Shown in pieces: positions 1 through 11,089 of a stretch of 64,000 nt of DNA. The notes under the pieces were generated by a model. That model was not told the origin of the DNA. It worked only from the letters and a program-made list of their open reading frames with translations, and made no database searches. This DNA is from Chimonanthus salicifolius (Eukaryota > Streptophyta > Magnoliopsida > Laurales > Calycanthaceae): assembly GCA_013350335.1 (NCBI GenBank), contig CM023538.1, positions 48,106,201-48,170,200 of the forward strand, in the 5' to 3' direction. The first letter of the stretch is position 1, and every line of letters starts with the position of its first letter. The position numbers were made by a program, and so were the translations under genes.

Positions 1-1867
1 AAGTTTTAGCCACCAATAAATGTTTAAGACCTTCTGTTAAGTTTTCTCGCTCCAATTTTTGTAGTGATTGTGCTTTGGGCAAGTCTATGCAACTCTCGTT
101 TTCAACTCGTGCTCATTGTACTCCACAACAATTTATTTAATTCATTCAGATGCATGGATGTCTCCAGTTTTATCAGTTTCTGGATTTCGATATTATGTCT
201 TATTCACAGATGATTATACACGTCATTCTTGGATTGTTCCTATGCGACATAAATAAGAAGTTTTCACTAATTTTCAAAACTTTATTGTATTTGTTGAAAA
301 TCACTTTTCCACTACCATTAAATACTTTCAAAGTGATGGTGGCAAAGAGTATGATAATCATTCCTTTCATAACATGTGTGTGCAAAAAGGGCTCATTCAC
401 CGTTTATCATGTCAACACACTCCACGGCAAAACAGTCTTGCTGGACGCAAACACCGTCATTTGTTTGAAATGGGCTGCACACCCCTTCTTGCGTCTCATC
501 TCCCACATCACCTCTAAGTTGACGCTATTTTCACTGTTGTGTATCTAGTCAATCAACTGCCAACACCACTTCTCAAACGGTCCTCACCTTATCAACAGCT
601 ATATGGCACTACAGCTGATTATCTCAATTTTCGCACATTCAGGTGTGATTGCTACCATTACTTAGGTAATTATACTACTAACAAACTTCAACCTCGATCG
701 GTTGAGTGTGTGTTTCTTGGTTATAGTGATCACCACAAGGGCTACATGTGTCTTCACCCCTCCACTGGTAGAGTTTACCTCTCCCACCACATACTCTTCA
801 ATGAAGTTGTCTTTCCCTATGCCACTACCGAGAGGAACACCGCATCATCTTCCTCAGACATGGTCTTCCTTCCTGTTATCACCATATCTCCTGCACAGGC
901 ACCTTCTACTCTTCTTGCATCTCCGACAACCACATCAACGACTCCATTAGAAGTGCATGCTTCAGAACCTGGCACCTCACCACCTCCACTTACTGCACTA
1001 GCATCGACTTTTGTTATAGCCTCTGCTCCACCTGATAATGTTCACCCTATGGTGACTCGTACTAAGGACGGCATCTCAGAGCCCAAAAAGTGGGCTGACA
1101 TTTCTAATCGTCATCCCCTCCCACAGGTTTTTGCTTCTATGGTCTCTACCTCTGATATTGAGCCCACTTGCTACACTAATGTTGTTCGATCTGCGGCATG
1201 GTGTCAGTCCATGAATGATGAATGCAATGATCTTCTACGACAGCAAACTTGGTCTCTTGTTCTACCCCCACCAAACTCTAATCGTGTTGGTTGCAAATGG
1301 GTTTTTAAGATTCAACGGCGATTTGATGGTAGCATTGAGCGTTACAAAGCAAGACTTGTTGCTAATGGCTTTCATTAACAGGCCGACATCGACTATTATG
1401 AGACCTTCAGTCCAGGTGTCAAACCCACTACTATCTGCACTGTTCTCACTCTTGCCGTAACTTCTGCTTGGTCCATCCACCAGTTGGATGTCAAGAATAC
1501 TTTTCTTCATGGCCATCTTACAGAAGAAGTGTATATGTCTCAACCTCCTGGCTTTGTTGATCCTCGTCGTCCTCATCATGTTTGTAAATTACAAAAAGTT
1601 ATTTATGGTCTAAAACAAGCACCCGGGTGTGGTTTCAACGTTTTAGCTCATTCCTTCTCTCTCATGTTTTTATTCAAAACAAAGCCGACAACTCTATGTT
1701 CACATATAGACGTGGTACACATATTATGGTTCTTCTTCTTTATGTTGATGACATCGTCTTGACTGGCAATTCTCCATCGCTTCTTCAGTCCTTTACTCGC
1801 AGACTGGGTACTGAATTTGAAATCAAAGATCTTGGTACTCTCCACTACTTCTTGATATTTTGTAGAG
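1..1867 (+). mobile_element. Degenerate Ty1/copia pol fragment (integrase to reverse transcriptase)
   Basis: This is the central part of a copia polyprotein read in several shifted frames. Around 60-850 the integrase can be followed: the zinc-finger end (CSDCALGKS), the first catalytic Asp (IHSDAW), the second Asp (QSDGGKEY) and the region before the third acidic residue. Around 1150-1857 the reverse transcriptase shows WVFKIQ, YKARLVANGF, ETFSP, QLDVKN and YVDDI. It is dead. The third integrase acid is replaced by Gly (AGRKHRH), there is a TAA at 1376-1378 directly after ANGFH where a Gln codon is usual, and frames shift near 260, 540 and 1630. It has no LTR of its own in the window. It stops abruptly after LGTLHYFL, where a foreign sequence begins. 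The 5' part lies beyond the window. Confidence 0.9.
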
Positions 1868-1907
1868 GCTATAAATAAGTGTCTCATGTGGCTAATTTCG
1901 AGAACGC
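1711..1907 (+). repeat. RT scrap with chimeric 3' junction, copy 1
   Basis: About 195 bases covering the YVDDI motif of reverse transcriptase plus about 50 bases of non-RT sequence (ataaataagtgtctcat and beyond). The whole block, including the non-RT tail, recurs at 5159-5360 with roughly 90 percent identity by eye. The fusion therefore predates the duplication. Confidence 0.85.
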
Positions 1908-1915
1908 AGATATAT

Positions 1916-2159
1916 TGTGACCATATTAATTGTAGTTTTTTTTTAGATTTTATTTTAAAGTTAAGAAATATACAAGAACCGGATTTCAAAAAGTGTCACA
2001 AAGTTTCTAAATATGGGCATCTATTAGAGGAAAGGGTTAACCTTAGGGTTGCGTTTCTATGTTTGTACCATACTATATTTGTAAGGTTCCCTATTAAGGG
2101 ATTGTAACATGTATTTATACAGAAAGTAATGAGAAAGGCCACTTAGCCAAAATTCTACA
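1916..2159 (+). repeat. Copia LTR, family X, copy 1
   Basis: A 244-base LTR that begins TGTGACCATATT and ends TCTACA. It is followed directly by a primer-binding-like TGGTATCAGC. A nearly identical LTR lies at 9326-9568, also followed by TGGTATCAGC and the same leader. That recurrence fixes both ends. There is no intact element: pol is missing downstream. Confidence 0.82.
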
Positions 2160-2176
2160 TGGTATCAGCTTAAGCC
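2160..2176 (+). promoter_or_regulatory. Primer binding site of family X copia copy 1
   Basis: TGGTATCAGC directly abuts the LTR end. The usual plant copia site, complementary to initiator tRNA-Met, is TGGTATCAGAGC. Here the match breaks after ten bases (CTTAAGCC follows). Copy 2 at 9569 has the same variant. Confidence 0.7.
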
Positions 2177-2694
2177 TGGGATTCCTACGAATTGCAAACT
2201 ATTTTTAGCCTTTCTCCCTCTCTCTGCTTCTGTCATCGTCACTGCTCCACATCCTATCTGCTCTACGCAGACCCTCTCTCATTCATCCACTTCTGTTTCT
2301 TCTACAAAAGACTTTTCCAGCGTCTCACCTCTTCTGCCACAGGTGATTGCTCTACACAACCCCTCTTCCTGCGCACTCTCCTACACCAGATCTGCTGCTA
2401 TTTCGCCAATCCTCGCCCTTTCATCGAATCCTCTCAAATCTGTCACCCAGATCGCTGCCACTCGACTCACAGAGCAAATCCGCATCGATCAGACGCTACT
2501 CCGGCGCGTATAAAGGCCTCCTGCCATTCGACCTCTGTCTACCGTCTCAGCCCTATTTCTACTTGCAGTGGTGCTTCGCCCCAAACCTACTTCTTTATCA
2601 GTCTTGTCTCTTCTCGAGCACTACAGATGAGACACACAAAAAAAGAAAAAAACAAGGCACATCTCTGAACAGCCAACTAGCGCCTGTCCTAACG

Positions 2695-3890
2695 ATGGCC
2701 TCCTCCGCAGCATCCTCTTCATCCTCCTCTACCCATGCCATCACCATGCCCAACTCCAACTTTTCCCATTTTGTCTCCATAAAATTAACGGAGACAAACT
2801 ACCTTCTTTGGCATGCCCAAATAAAACCATTCTTGGTTGGCCAACACTATTGTCCCTACATTTATGGCACCAACCCTTGTCCCTCTCCATACCTTTCCAC
2901 TGATGACCAATCCAAATCTACTCCAAACCCTGCCTACTCCACCCGGATTGCAATGGATAAGAAACTCGTTGGCATTTTTATTGCGACCCTATCTAAACCC
3001 GTCCTTGCACAGATTGTTGGGTTCTCCACCTCTCGTGAGATTTGGAATTGTCTGCAACACAATTTTTCACAGCATTCTCTTGCAAATGCCACTCATTTAT
3101 GAATTCAAGTGCTCATCTCTCTCCAAAGGTACAAAGACAATTTCTGAGTATTTGCAACATGCTAAATCCCTTGCCGATACTCGCTATCCATCAATCGATC
3201 TCCAATGATGACCTCGTTACATCAGTTCTACGTGGACTTGGCCCCGACTACTCCATGTTTTACACCTCTACCATTCTCTCTCCTCCACTTCCGACGTTCA
3301 CGGATCTTTGCGCTTGCCTCTTATTATTTAAGTCCTAGCTCACACATCCAGTACCGAGTTCCCCATCCGATACCATTGGAGGTGTGTATGATATTGCCCC
3401 TCTCTTTTCCTGCTGGTGCGGTTCCTCTGCTCTTGGTGGTTGCAGTCGTCAGGGTCGCATAGACAATGGTAGAGGTGGTCGCGGCAATCGTGGTCGAAGA
3501 TGTTCACCTTCATCGCCTGGAGTTCTTGGCGCTCCTCCACTTGTTGCCTTCTAGTGTCAGATCTGTTCTAAGTATCGACATAATGCTACTCATCGCTATC
3601 AGCGCTACTGCCAAGAGTCTTAGTTAGGGGCTGATCTTCCATCTACCGTCCCTGACATGAAAATTGCTCCTCCAGTTGATCACAATTCGTACTTTGATAC
3701 TGGCGCTACCCATCATATGATAGGTGATGCAAACCCCCTACACACCCGATCTGACTATGGTGGCACTAATGAAGTTCTTTTATGTGACGATGACTCTCTT
3801 CTCATTGCACATACTGGTACTTTATCTCTCTCTTCTAGTTCATCTACTTTTTCGTCGTTCACATGTTCTCCATGTTCCCCATGTTAACCC
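2695..3890 (+). pseudogene. Copia gag and start of protease, family X copy 1, truncated
   Basis: Gag starts at ATG 2695 (MASSAASSSSS) and reads through NYLLWHAQIKPFLVGQ to SLANATHL. It stops at 3100-3102 where copy 2 stays open (TGA here, CAA there), then continues in other frames (TISEYLQHAKSLA, DDLVTSVLRGLGPDY). A degenerate zinc knuckle follows near 3553 (CQICSKYRHNATH); the third Cys position is Arg. A further stop (TAG at about 3625) ends that frame. The protease motif DTGATHHM is readable at about 3690. The copy ends near 3890, just before a Sirevirus-like LTR. It is a dead copy; integrase and RT of this copy are absent. Confidence 0.85.
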
Positions 3891-3914
3891 CAAGGTTTCA
3901 ACCCAAGGATATAT

Positions 3915-5155
3915 GGGTATTTTGATGACCACAAATCATTAAAGTGTGATATTTAATATTTCAAATGATATTACTCAATGAGACAGGTATCACATTTACA
4001 AAGAAGAAAGAAGGGCAAGATCAATGAAGATTAATGCAAGAGATTGGATGACTTATCAATCTTTGAAGTTCAAATGGCAAATGATACAAGTATTGAAGAT
4101 TGAAGATTAAAGATCAAACTTGTGTTCTTAGTTTTGGTCATGAGTGTTAAGAACAAAATGTAAAGTTACTCAATTGTTGAACACCATGGCTCAAGTCACC
4201 CTCTAGTGGACCCTTGGAAAACGAAGCTTTATCTTATGCTTAAGTCCCCAAGACCTATGTGTCTGAAATGACCAAAATGAAGCCAAAACTACACAAAACA
4301 TCTTTAGGTCATTTCAGTCGACTGAAGTTGAAGTTTCAGTCGACTGAATCAATGGATTATGGGGAGACGAGATTTTAGTCGGCTGAATCAAGATTTCAGC
4401 CTACTGAAGTACTGTATTTTTAGTGGGGAGTAATGTCAGTCAACTGAAATGAATTTTCAGCCGACTGAAATGCTAGATGTTCATATGCAGAATTTTCAGT
4501 CGACTGAAATTATGTTTCAACCGACTGAAAAACAGAATTTTCATGACTTGCAATTTCAGTCGACTGAATTCTCAGATTCAGCCGACTGAATTATTCACAG
4601 ATAAACTGTTTGTGTTTCGGGGCATTTTCAGTCGACTGAATATTCACTTCAGTTGACTGAATTTGCGAAACGGTAATATTTTTTGAACAATAAATGCTCC
4701 CTCCAACGGCCCCTTGCTTCATTTAATGCTTGGTAACGGTTCTAAATATGACAAAATTATAAAACCAAGCTTCTATGAGTAAATGGGCTGCTGATTTACT
4801 TGAAATTAAGAGGAATCCATTGAAATCAAATCTCAAGCATACTCTAGCTCAAAATCCATCTCTTACAATCTTACCTTGAGCCATTTCAGTTCAACTCTTT
4901 GAGTAACTCTTAGAAAACTAGATTTGTAAACATTTGAGAGTTACTCTTAAGCTTTACATTTTAATCTTTTATAATTCCTTGAGAGATAAAGTTTGAGAAG
5001 GGTTGGTGTAACCCTTGTGAAGGAGAAGGGTGTCTTCACCTTCAAGACGTGTAATAGGTTTCTTCTCCACCCTTGAAGGAGAAGTTTAGTGCATTCAATC
5101 CTCAAGTGGTGTACTTGAGGCGATGACGTAGGCAAGAACGCCGAATCTCGTCTTG
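3915..5155 (+). mobile_element. Sirevirus-like copia LTR (truncated or solo)
   Basis: The left end (TATTTTGATGACCACAAATC) resembles the TGTTTTGATGA start of plant Sirevirus LTRs. The right part contains GACGTAGGCAAG followed by CCGAATCTCGTC, which resembles the conserved R/U5 region of that group. Inside is a run of paired palindromes at 4311-4665. Palindromic repeat motifs in Sirevirus LTRs are known. No coding region belongs to it here. It separates gag/PR copy 1 from the RT scrap. The family assignment is from recalled motifs, so moderate. Confidence 0.6.
4311..4665. repeat. Twelve copies of palindrome TTCAGTCGACTGAA in six pairs
   Basis: The 14-base palindrome and close variants (CAGCCGACTGAA, CAGTCAACTGAA, CAGTTGACTGAA and others) occur twelve times. 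They form six pairs, with about 19-23 bases between start points within a pair and about 40-60 bases between pairs. The left member of most pairs is the perfect GTCGAC form and the right member the CCGAC form. Confidence 0.9.
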
Positions 5156-5158
5156 ACC

Positions 5159-5360
5159 GGTGTGGTACACATATTATGGTTCTTCTTCTTTATGTTGATG
5201 TCATCGTCTTGACCGGCAATTCTCCATCGCTTCTTCAATCCTTTACTCGCAGACTGGGTACCGAATTTGAAAACAAAGATCTCGGCGCTCTCCACTACTT
5301 CTTGCTATTATGTAGAGCCTATAAATAAGTGTCTCATTTGGCTAATTTCGAAACGCAGAT
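5159..5360 (+). repeat. RT scrap with chimeric 3' junction, copy 2
   Basis: Second copy of 1711-1907, with the same YVDDI-type segment (one Asp codon now reads Val) and the same foreign tail. It starts directly after the Sirevirus-like LTR. Confidence 0.85.
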
Positions 5361-5900
5361 ATTGGAGAAATCAAAATTTGAGCAAAGTTCTCAAAGTTAA
5401 GGTTGATTTGTGTTTGCAAGTAGCTTATGAATTTCTAGTTTTCCTAAATTTGCATGAATTAAATTGAAAATAGAATCTGGCATAAAGTCTCGATTTTACT
5501 TAATATTAATTAGAATAGGTTTCTTTTCCTTTCCTTCTTTTTCATTTTAATTCATTCAAATGGAAACTAGTTTTCATGAGATAATTAGTCCATCAAGGAT
5601 TGCTAGTTGTTTAACCTTGATCGGTTTCCATTTGAACTGTTGAATTGTTAATTGTGGGCCGATGGAAGATTTCTACACTACCCGAATCCACATCAACAGT
5701 TGGATTTCTATTAGTGTGGGCAAGGCCAGTTTCTGCACTACCTTAAGAACATTCAGCACATCTCCTTGGTATGGAATATCTATCAAGGCTCAACTTATGA
5801 TCACTCATATATTTTTCTAACATTTGTTGGATATCTTTCAAAATGTATGAGTGTGTCTAGATATATTCATTTGAGAATCAATAAGATAATACCTTCATAC
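5361..5900. other. Unassigned AT-rich stretch with a 13-base inverted repeat
   Basis: No gene seen. TTCAAATGGAAAC at 5555-5567 and its exact complement at 5624-5636 could fold with a 56-base loop. Short direct repeats of TTTCTRCACTACC occur near 5670 and 5730. Confidence 0.5.
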
Positions 5901-6053
5901 CTGTAGAAGTTAAAAATTTGCCGCTGAACTTATTCCCGCTCAAATCTAGCGACTGTAATTTTGTTAGGTTACCTAAACACGTGGCAACCTTGTCATCATC
6001 AAAATTATTGTCACTTAGGTCCAAATGTATAAGAGTGACCAATTTGCATAAAC
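5901..6053 (-). pseudogene. LRR exon of a receptor-like protein relic (copy A)
   Basis: On the minus strand an exon with a clean acceptor (TTTACAG at its upper edge) and donor (ACAG|GTATGA at its lower edge) encodes two leucine-rich repeats: LVTLIHLDLSDNNFDDD and LTKLQSLDLSGNKFSGKF. The exon starts with two bases and ends with one base of split codons, like the exon at 8311-8457. That phase pattern fits the intron-rich LRR receptor-like protein genes of plants, which sense ligands at the plasma membrane. No transmembrane or C-terminal exon is visible between this exon and the copia debris at lower coordinates, so the gene is truncated. Confidence 0.8.
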
Positions 6054-7797
6054 CTGTAAAGGATAGGATAGATCATTTCAGTCTCATATTCAGTACATAA
6101 GATGCCATTTGATGAATGAAGCATTAATATAAAACACAAATGCTTGAGTCATTACTGTATTATGAAAAAAGTTAATTTATGTTCCTGTTTTATTAGATTG
6201 CTTTTATAATAATTTTTTAAAATAGCAGCAAGGTAAAGTTGTCAATATGCATTAGTTTAGAATCGTTCTCTCTTTTTGTCTGTTAATTTTACAACTCTCT
6301 TGAGTTGACTTGAGGTAGTTTCTTTTCTTAAAAGTCAAATTAATTGTAGTTTACAACATTAATACAACAGTAGAAAGCTGAGAAGTTGTTTTTACATAAA
6401 ACATCTTCCAATATAAATAAAGAAAGATGCAGGGTATGATTTATTAAAGCAATCTATTGGATTTGAAAGAATTATATATTAAATTTGAAATTTCACTGTA
6501 GTGTTATAAAAATAAGAAATGCAAAATTATTTGCTTCAAAGCGCTTTATTTTTTTGTCATGCAATGACTTTGTTTTTTTTTTTAATTTACAAATTATAAT
6601 TATGTGTGTTTAAGCATGGGACTATGAGCTTACTATGAGAACAAATGATTTCTCACATCCAAAACACAGTTCTGAATAATTTGAAAAAGTTGTATAGACA
6701 TTTAGAAATGAGAATTTATAATGTATATGTGTCCGAATGTGAGAAAAAGTTGCCTCTTATGCTGCTCTCTGCTATATCTAATCTTTGTAACTTCATCAGG
6801 TTTGCTAAACAAAAGTTCTTTTATCTTTGTCATTAACCGTAAACTCTCCCCTCTAGAATCTTATATGATCAAATTGTCTTTTAATATTTAAAGAACCATA
6901 ATAATAAATATTTTTAACAAGCTAATTTACCATCATAACTTTTAAAATGTATACAAGTTCAGACAATTGCATTAAATGTATAAAATATCTATCGATGGAA
7001 AATGGGAAAATTTTACACCTATAGAAAGCTTATTTAAGTCAATTTTTTAATTATCATAGTTAGCAGACATCACCCACCTCTTATCTGAGAGGACTACCAC
7101 ACAATTCTCCAACTATTTTGGCTCATCTATTTTTATAAATATTTTAAAAAAATGTCTTGCTAAAGAATTTGATTATTACAACTCTTTAATCAATAGCAGG
7201 TATTTTAGACATTTAATATGTTAGAATTGAATATTTGCAATTGAATAAGAAAGATATGAGTACCTTTTGTAACTATAGAAACTATAAAGATGGCTTTTGC
7301 AATTAAGACAAAAGATAAGGAGGTATTTACAGATTGCCCAAAGTGATATAATAACTAATATTCAAATATTTATCATGTCGTCGCTATTCAAATTGTGTAC
7401 CCTTTTATATGATTTTTTTTGAAAATAAAATAAAGAAGGATAATTAAAAATTTATGGAAGTTATTGCGGTTCAAAAGGATATAAAAACATATTTTACATT
7501 TTTAATAAAACGTTGTTTGTTGAGTTGGACATGTTTATAAATATTATAATACATACTTATTTAAGAATAGTTTTGCAGTTACTAAATTTTATAATTTTAA
7601 ACATTTCTTGGAATTAAAAAATAGAGAGACTAACACTCTCCAGTAAAATATTGACAATTAATACATACCACTTTTTTGAATGCCGATATTTTGATATCGA
7701 TTTTCATATGGAGTTGATTTTAACACTTTTCCACAACGAGACATCCTTTTAATTTGGAGTTATGTAATCAAATATGAGAGCAGAGAGTGATGATTAC
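6054..7797 (-). other. Intron of the LRR relic, with one decayed LRR trace at 6722-6810
   Basis: This is AT-rich intron-like DNA. On the minus strand at 6722-6810 a readable stretch LMKLQRLDIAESSIRGNF fits the LRR consensus but has no clean splice signals and meets a stop, so it looks like a decayed exon. The part at 7001-7617 is duplicated at 8644-9252. Confidence 0.5.
7001..7617. repeat. Intron duplication, copy A
   Basis: About 615 bases matching 8644-9252 nearly base for base from GGGAAAATTTTACACC to TTATAATTTTAAA. It lies downstream of the LRRNT exon in gene orientation, so it marks a tandem duplication of part of the LRR gene. Confidence 0.9.
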
Positions 7798-8015
7798 CTT
7801 GCGCCATCCTTCATCCTCCAATCTGGTTCCAAACCAAAAACCAAATCTAGACTGAATTGTTCCTCAAGTTGTGCAAACAATGAGGCATTCGGATACCATG
7901 TTCCCAATTGTGCTTCTCTTCGGTGATACAGGTCTATTTCAATCTCTCTATCAGTAGAGTTGTCACAAGTTATTTCAGACCATTGGCAACAATCATGACC
8001 CTCCCAATTATCCAT
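7798..8015 (-). pseudogene. N-terminal LRRNT exon of a receptor-like protein relic (copy A)
   Basis: The minus-strand frame gives WEGHDCCQWSEITCDN, the paired-cysteine cap that starts LRR receptor-like proteins, followed by DLYHRREAQLG and NASLFAQLEEQ as in RLP family members. The exon ends at a good donor (GCAAG|GTAATC). The open frame begins with ATG at 8015, but the same frame can be read further upstream (YTLKSDP) past a TAG. The true start with the signal peptide has therefore been cut off and the gene is very probably dead. It pairs with the LRR exon at 5901-6053. Confidence 0.85.
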
Positions 8016-8310
8016 GGGGTCACTTTTAAGAGTGTACTAGAGAAAAGTGACGCCGCTCTTTTCCATATGTTTTGATAGATCTCTTGTATTTAAGATTGGG
8101 AATTTTTTTTTGCATTATTAGATTTATGGTTATTACATTGCACTTCTTTAATTTCTTTCTCTTTTTTCACTAGTGAAAACCATCTTCTTTTTTTGCCTAT
8201 AGATGTTGATATCATTACAAGATCATGTAAGTTTTGTATAAATGGTTTGAATTTTATTTTTTCCTAATTTGAATTTCAGATTTTGCACTTACAAGTTACA
8301 ACAACCATAC

Positions 8311-8457
8311 CTGACATAGTAATGAAATTCCCTTGTAGACGGTTGCCGCCTAGATAAAGAACTTCCAACATTGTCAGGCCATGTAGGTAAAATTGATCGT
8401 TCTCCAACATATTTTCTTTGAGATCTAAGAATCGAAGTTGAGTCAATTTACGAAGCG
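8311..8457 (-). pseudogene. LRR exon of a second receptor-like protein relic (copy B)
   Basis: Minus-strand exon with acceptor TTTGCAG and donor TCAG|GTATGG. It encodes LTQLRFLDLKENMLENDQ and LTMLEVLYLGGNRLQGNF, two LRRs. It lies upstream of the LRRNT exon at 7798-8015, so it cannot belong to that copy in normal order. It follows the duplicated intron 8644-9252 and is the remnant of a second tandem copy. That copy's first exon is missing; copia sequence begins at 9326. Confidence 0.82.
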
Positions 8458-8643
8458 CTGCAAAAAATAGAAAAAGGGTTTATACATTTGAACGTAAACT
8501 ATGATGAAAAATCATAAATAAAGAAAAATACTAGAAATATATTCTCTAGTAGTATTATTCATATTGTTAGTGATACTAATAGATATTCAACTGCAATCTA
8601 ATTCCATATAGCTGAAAAGTATGACTATAATCATATGACCCAT

Positions 8644-9252
8644 CTATGGGAAAATTTTACACCTAGAGAAAGCTTATTTAAGTCAATTTTTTAATTATCA
8701 TAGTTAGCAATATCACCCACCTCTTATCTGAGAGGACTTCCACACAATTCTCCAACTATTTTGGCTCATCTATTTTTATAAGTATTAAAAAAAATGTCTT
8801 GCTAAAGAATTTGATTATTGCAACCTTTAATCAATAGCAGGTATTGTAGACATTTAATATGTTAGAATTGAATATTTGCAATTGAATAAGAAAGATATGA
8901 GTACCTTTTGTAACTATAGAAACTATAAAGATGGCTTTGCAATTAAGACAACAGATAAGGAGGTATTTACAGATTACCCAAAGTGATATAATAACTAATA
9001 TTCAAACATCTACCATGTCATCGCTATTCAAATTGTGCACCCTTTTATATGATATTTTTTTTAAATAAAATAAAGAAGGATAATTACTAATTTATGGAAG
9101 TTATCGCGGTTCAAAAGGATATAAAAACATATTTTACATTTTTTAATAAAACGTTGTTTGTTGAGTAGGACATGTTTATAAATATTATAATACATACTTA
9201 TTTAAGAATAGTTTTGCAGTTACTAAATTTTATAATTTTAAAAATTTCTTGA
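8644..9252. repeat. Intron duplication, copy B
   Basis: Second copy of 7001-7617, with small indels. It ends about 75 bases before the copia LTR. Confidence 0.9.
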
Positions 9253-9325
9253 GCTATATATATATTTGTGCATTCTTATTCTCATGTGACAATGTTAACC
9301 ATTGATAGAGCCATACTCACATTAT

Positions 9326-9568
9326 TGCGACCATATTAATTGTAGTTTTTTTTTAGATTTTATTTTAAAGTTAAGAAATATATAAGAACCGGATTTCAAA
9401 AAGTGTCACAAAGTTTCTAAATATGGGCATCTATTAGAGGAAAGGGTTAACCTTAGGGTTGCGTTTCTATGTTTGTAAAATACTATATTTGTAAGGTTCC
9501 CTATAAGGGATTGTAACAGGTATTTATACAGAAAGTAATGAGAAAGGCCATTTAGCCAAAAATCTACA
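9326..9568 (+). repeat. Copia LTR, family X, copy 2
   Basis: 243 bases, TGCGACCATATT to TCTACA, about 97 percent like 1916-2159 by eye, followed by the same primer-binding variant at 9569. It is the 5' LTR of the gag copy downstream. Confidence 0.85.
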
Positions 9569-10102
9569 TGGTATCAGCTTAAGCCTGGGATTCCTACGAA
9601 TTGCAAACTTTTTTTAGCCTTTCTCCCTCTCTCTGCTTCTGTCATCGTCACTGCTCCACATCATGTCTGCTCTACACAGACCCTCTCTCATTCAGCCACT
9701 TCTGTTTCTTCTACAAAAGACTTTTCCAGCGTCTCACCTCTTCTGCCACAGGTGATTGCTCTACACAACCCCTCTTCCTGCGCACTTCTCCTACACCAGA
9801 TCTGCTGCTATTTCGCCAATCCTCGCCCTTTCATCGAATCCTCTCAAATATGTCACCCAGTTCGCTGCCACTTGACTCACAGAGCAAATCCGCATCAATC
9901 TGACGCTGCTCCGGCGCTCATAAAGGCCTCCCGCCATTCACCTCTCTCTACCGTCTCAGCCCCATTTCTACTTGAAGTGTTGCTTCGCCCCAAACCTGCT
10001 TCTTTATCAATGTTGTCTCTTCGCTAGCACTACAGATGAGACACACAAAAAAAGAAAAAAAAAGGTACATCTCAGAACAACCAACCAGTGTCTGTCCTAA
10101 CG

Positions 10103-10970
10103 ATGGCTTCCGCCGCAACACTATTGGCCCTACATTAATGGCACTAACCCTTGTCCCTCTCCATACCTTTCCACTGATGACCAATCCAAATCTACTCCAA
10201 ACCTGCCCACTCCACCTGGAATGCAATGGATCATAAAGTCGTTGGCATGCTTATTGTGACCCTATCTGAACCCGTACTTGCACAGACTGTTGGGTTCTCC
10301 ACCTCTCGTGAGATTTGGAACTGTCTGCAACGCAATTTTTCACAGCATTCTCTTGCAAATGCCACTCATTTACAAATTCAAGTGCTCTCTCTGTCCAAAG
10401 GTACAAAGACAATTTCTGAGTATTTGCAACATGCTAAATCCCTTGCCCATGCTCTCGTCGCTATCCATCAGTCGGTTTCCAATGATGACCTCGTTACATC
10501 AGTTCTACGTGGACTTGGCCCCGACTACTCCATGTTTTACACCTCTACCATTCTCTCTCCTCCACTTCCGACGTTCACGGATCTTTGCGCTTGCCTCTTA
10601 TTATTTAAGTCCTAGCTCACACATCCAGTACCGAGTTCCCCATCCGATACCATTGGAGGGTGTCTGAATTGCCCCTCTCTTTTCCCCGGGTGCGGTTCCT
10701 TTGCTCTTGGTGGTTGCAGTCGTCAGGGGCGCATAGTCAATGGTAGAGGTGGTCGCGGCAATCGTGGTCAAAGATGTTCACCTTCATCGCCCGGAGTTAT
10801 TGGCGCTCCTCCACCTGTTGCCTTCCAGTGTCAGAGCTGTTCTAAGTATCGACATAATGCTACTCATCGCTATCAGCGCTACTGCCAAGAGTCTCAGTTC
10901 GGGGCTGATCTTCCATCTACCTTCCCTGACATGAAAATTGCTCCTCCTGTTGATCACAATTGGTACTTTG
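10103..10970 (+). pseudogene. Copia gag with internal deletion, family X copy 2
   Basis: It starts at ATG 10103 (MASAAT) but has lost about 130 bases compared with copy 1, between the Ser-rich start and the GTNPCPS region. The rest is better kept than in copy 1: 10226-10615 reads FSTSREIWNCLQRNFSQHSL, TKTISEYLQHAKSLAHA and DDLVTSVLRGLGPDYSM without a stop. The zinc knuckle (CQSCSKYRHNATH, about 10830) again has Arg where the third Cys is expected, so this change was already in the parent. The frame runs to NWYF, just before the protease Asp, where the assembly gap begins. Confidence 0.85.
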
Positions 10971-11070
10971 NNNNNNNNNNNNNNNNNNNNNNNNNNNNNN
11001 NNNNNNNNNNNNNNNNNNNNNNNNNNNNNNNNNNNNNNNNNNNNNNNNNNNNNNNNNNNNNNNNNNNNNN
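10971..11070. other. Assembly gap (100 N)
   Basis: Exactly 100 N followed by a run of eight G. The fixed length suggests a gap of unknown size. The protease and most of the integrase of the copia element would fall here if both sides belong to one element. Confidence 0.97.
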
Positions 11071-11089
11071 GGGGGGGGAGAAGACCATG

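Noticed and set aside
4311..4665. CRISPR-like array
   Set aside because: The repeats are short palindromes with irregular spacing inside a plant LTR. No cas genes and no prokaryotic context.
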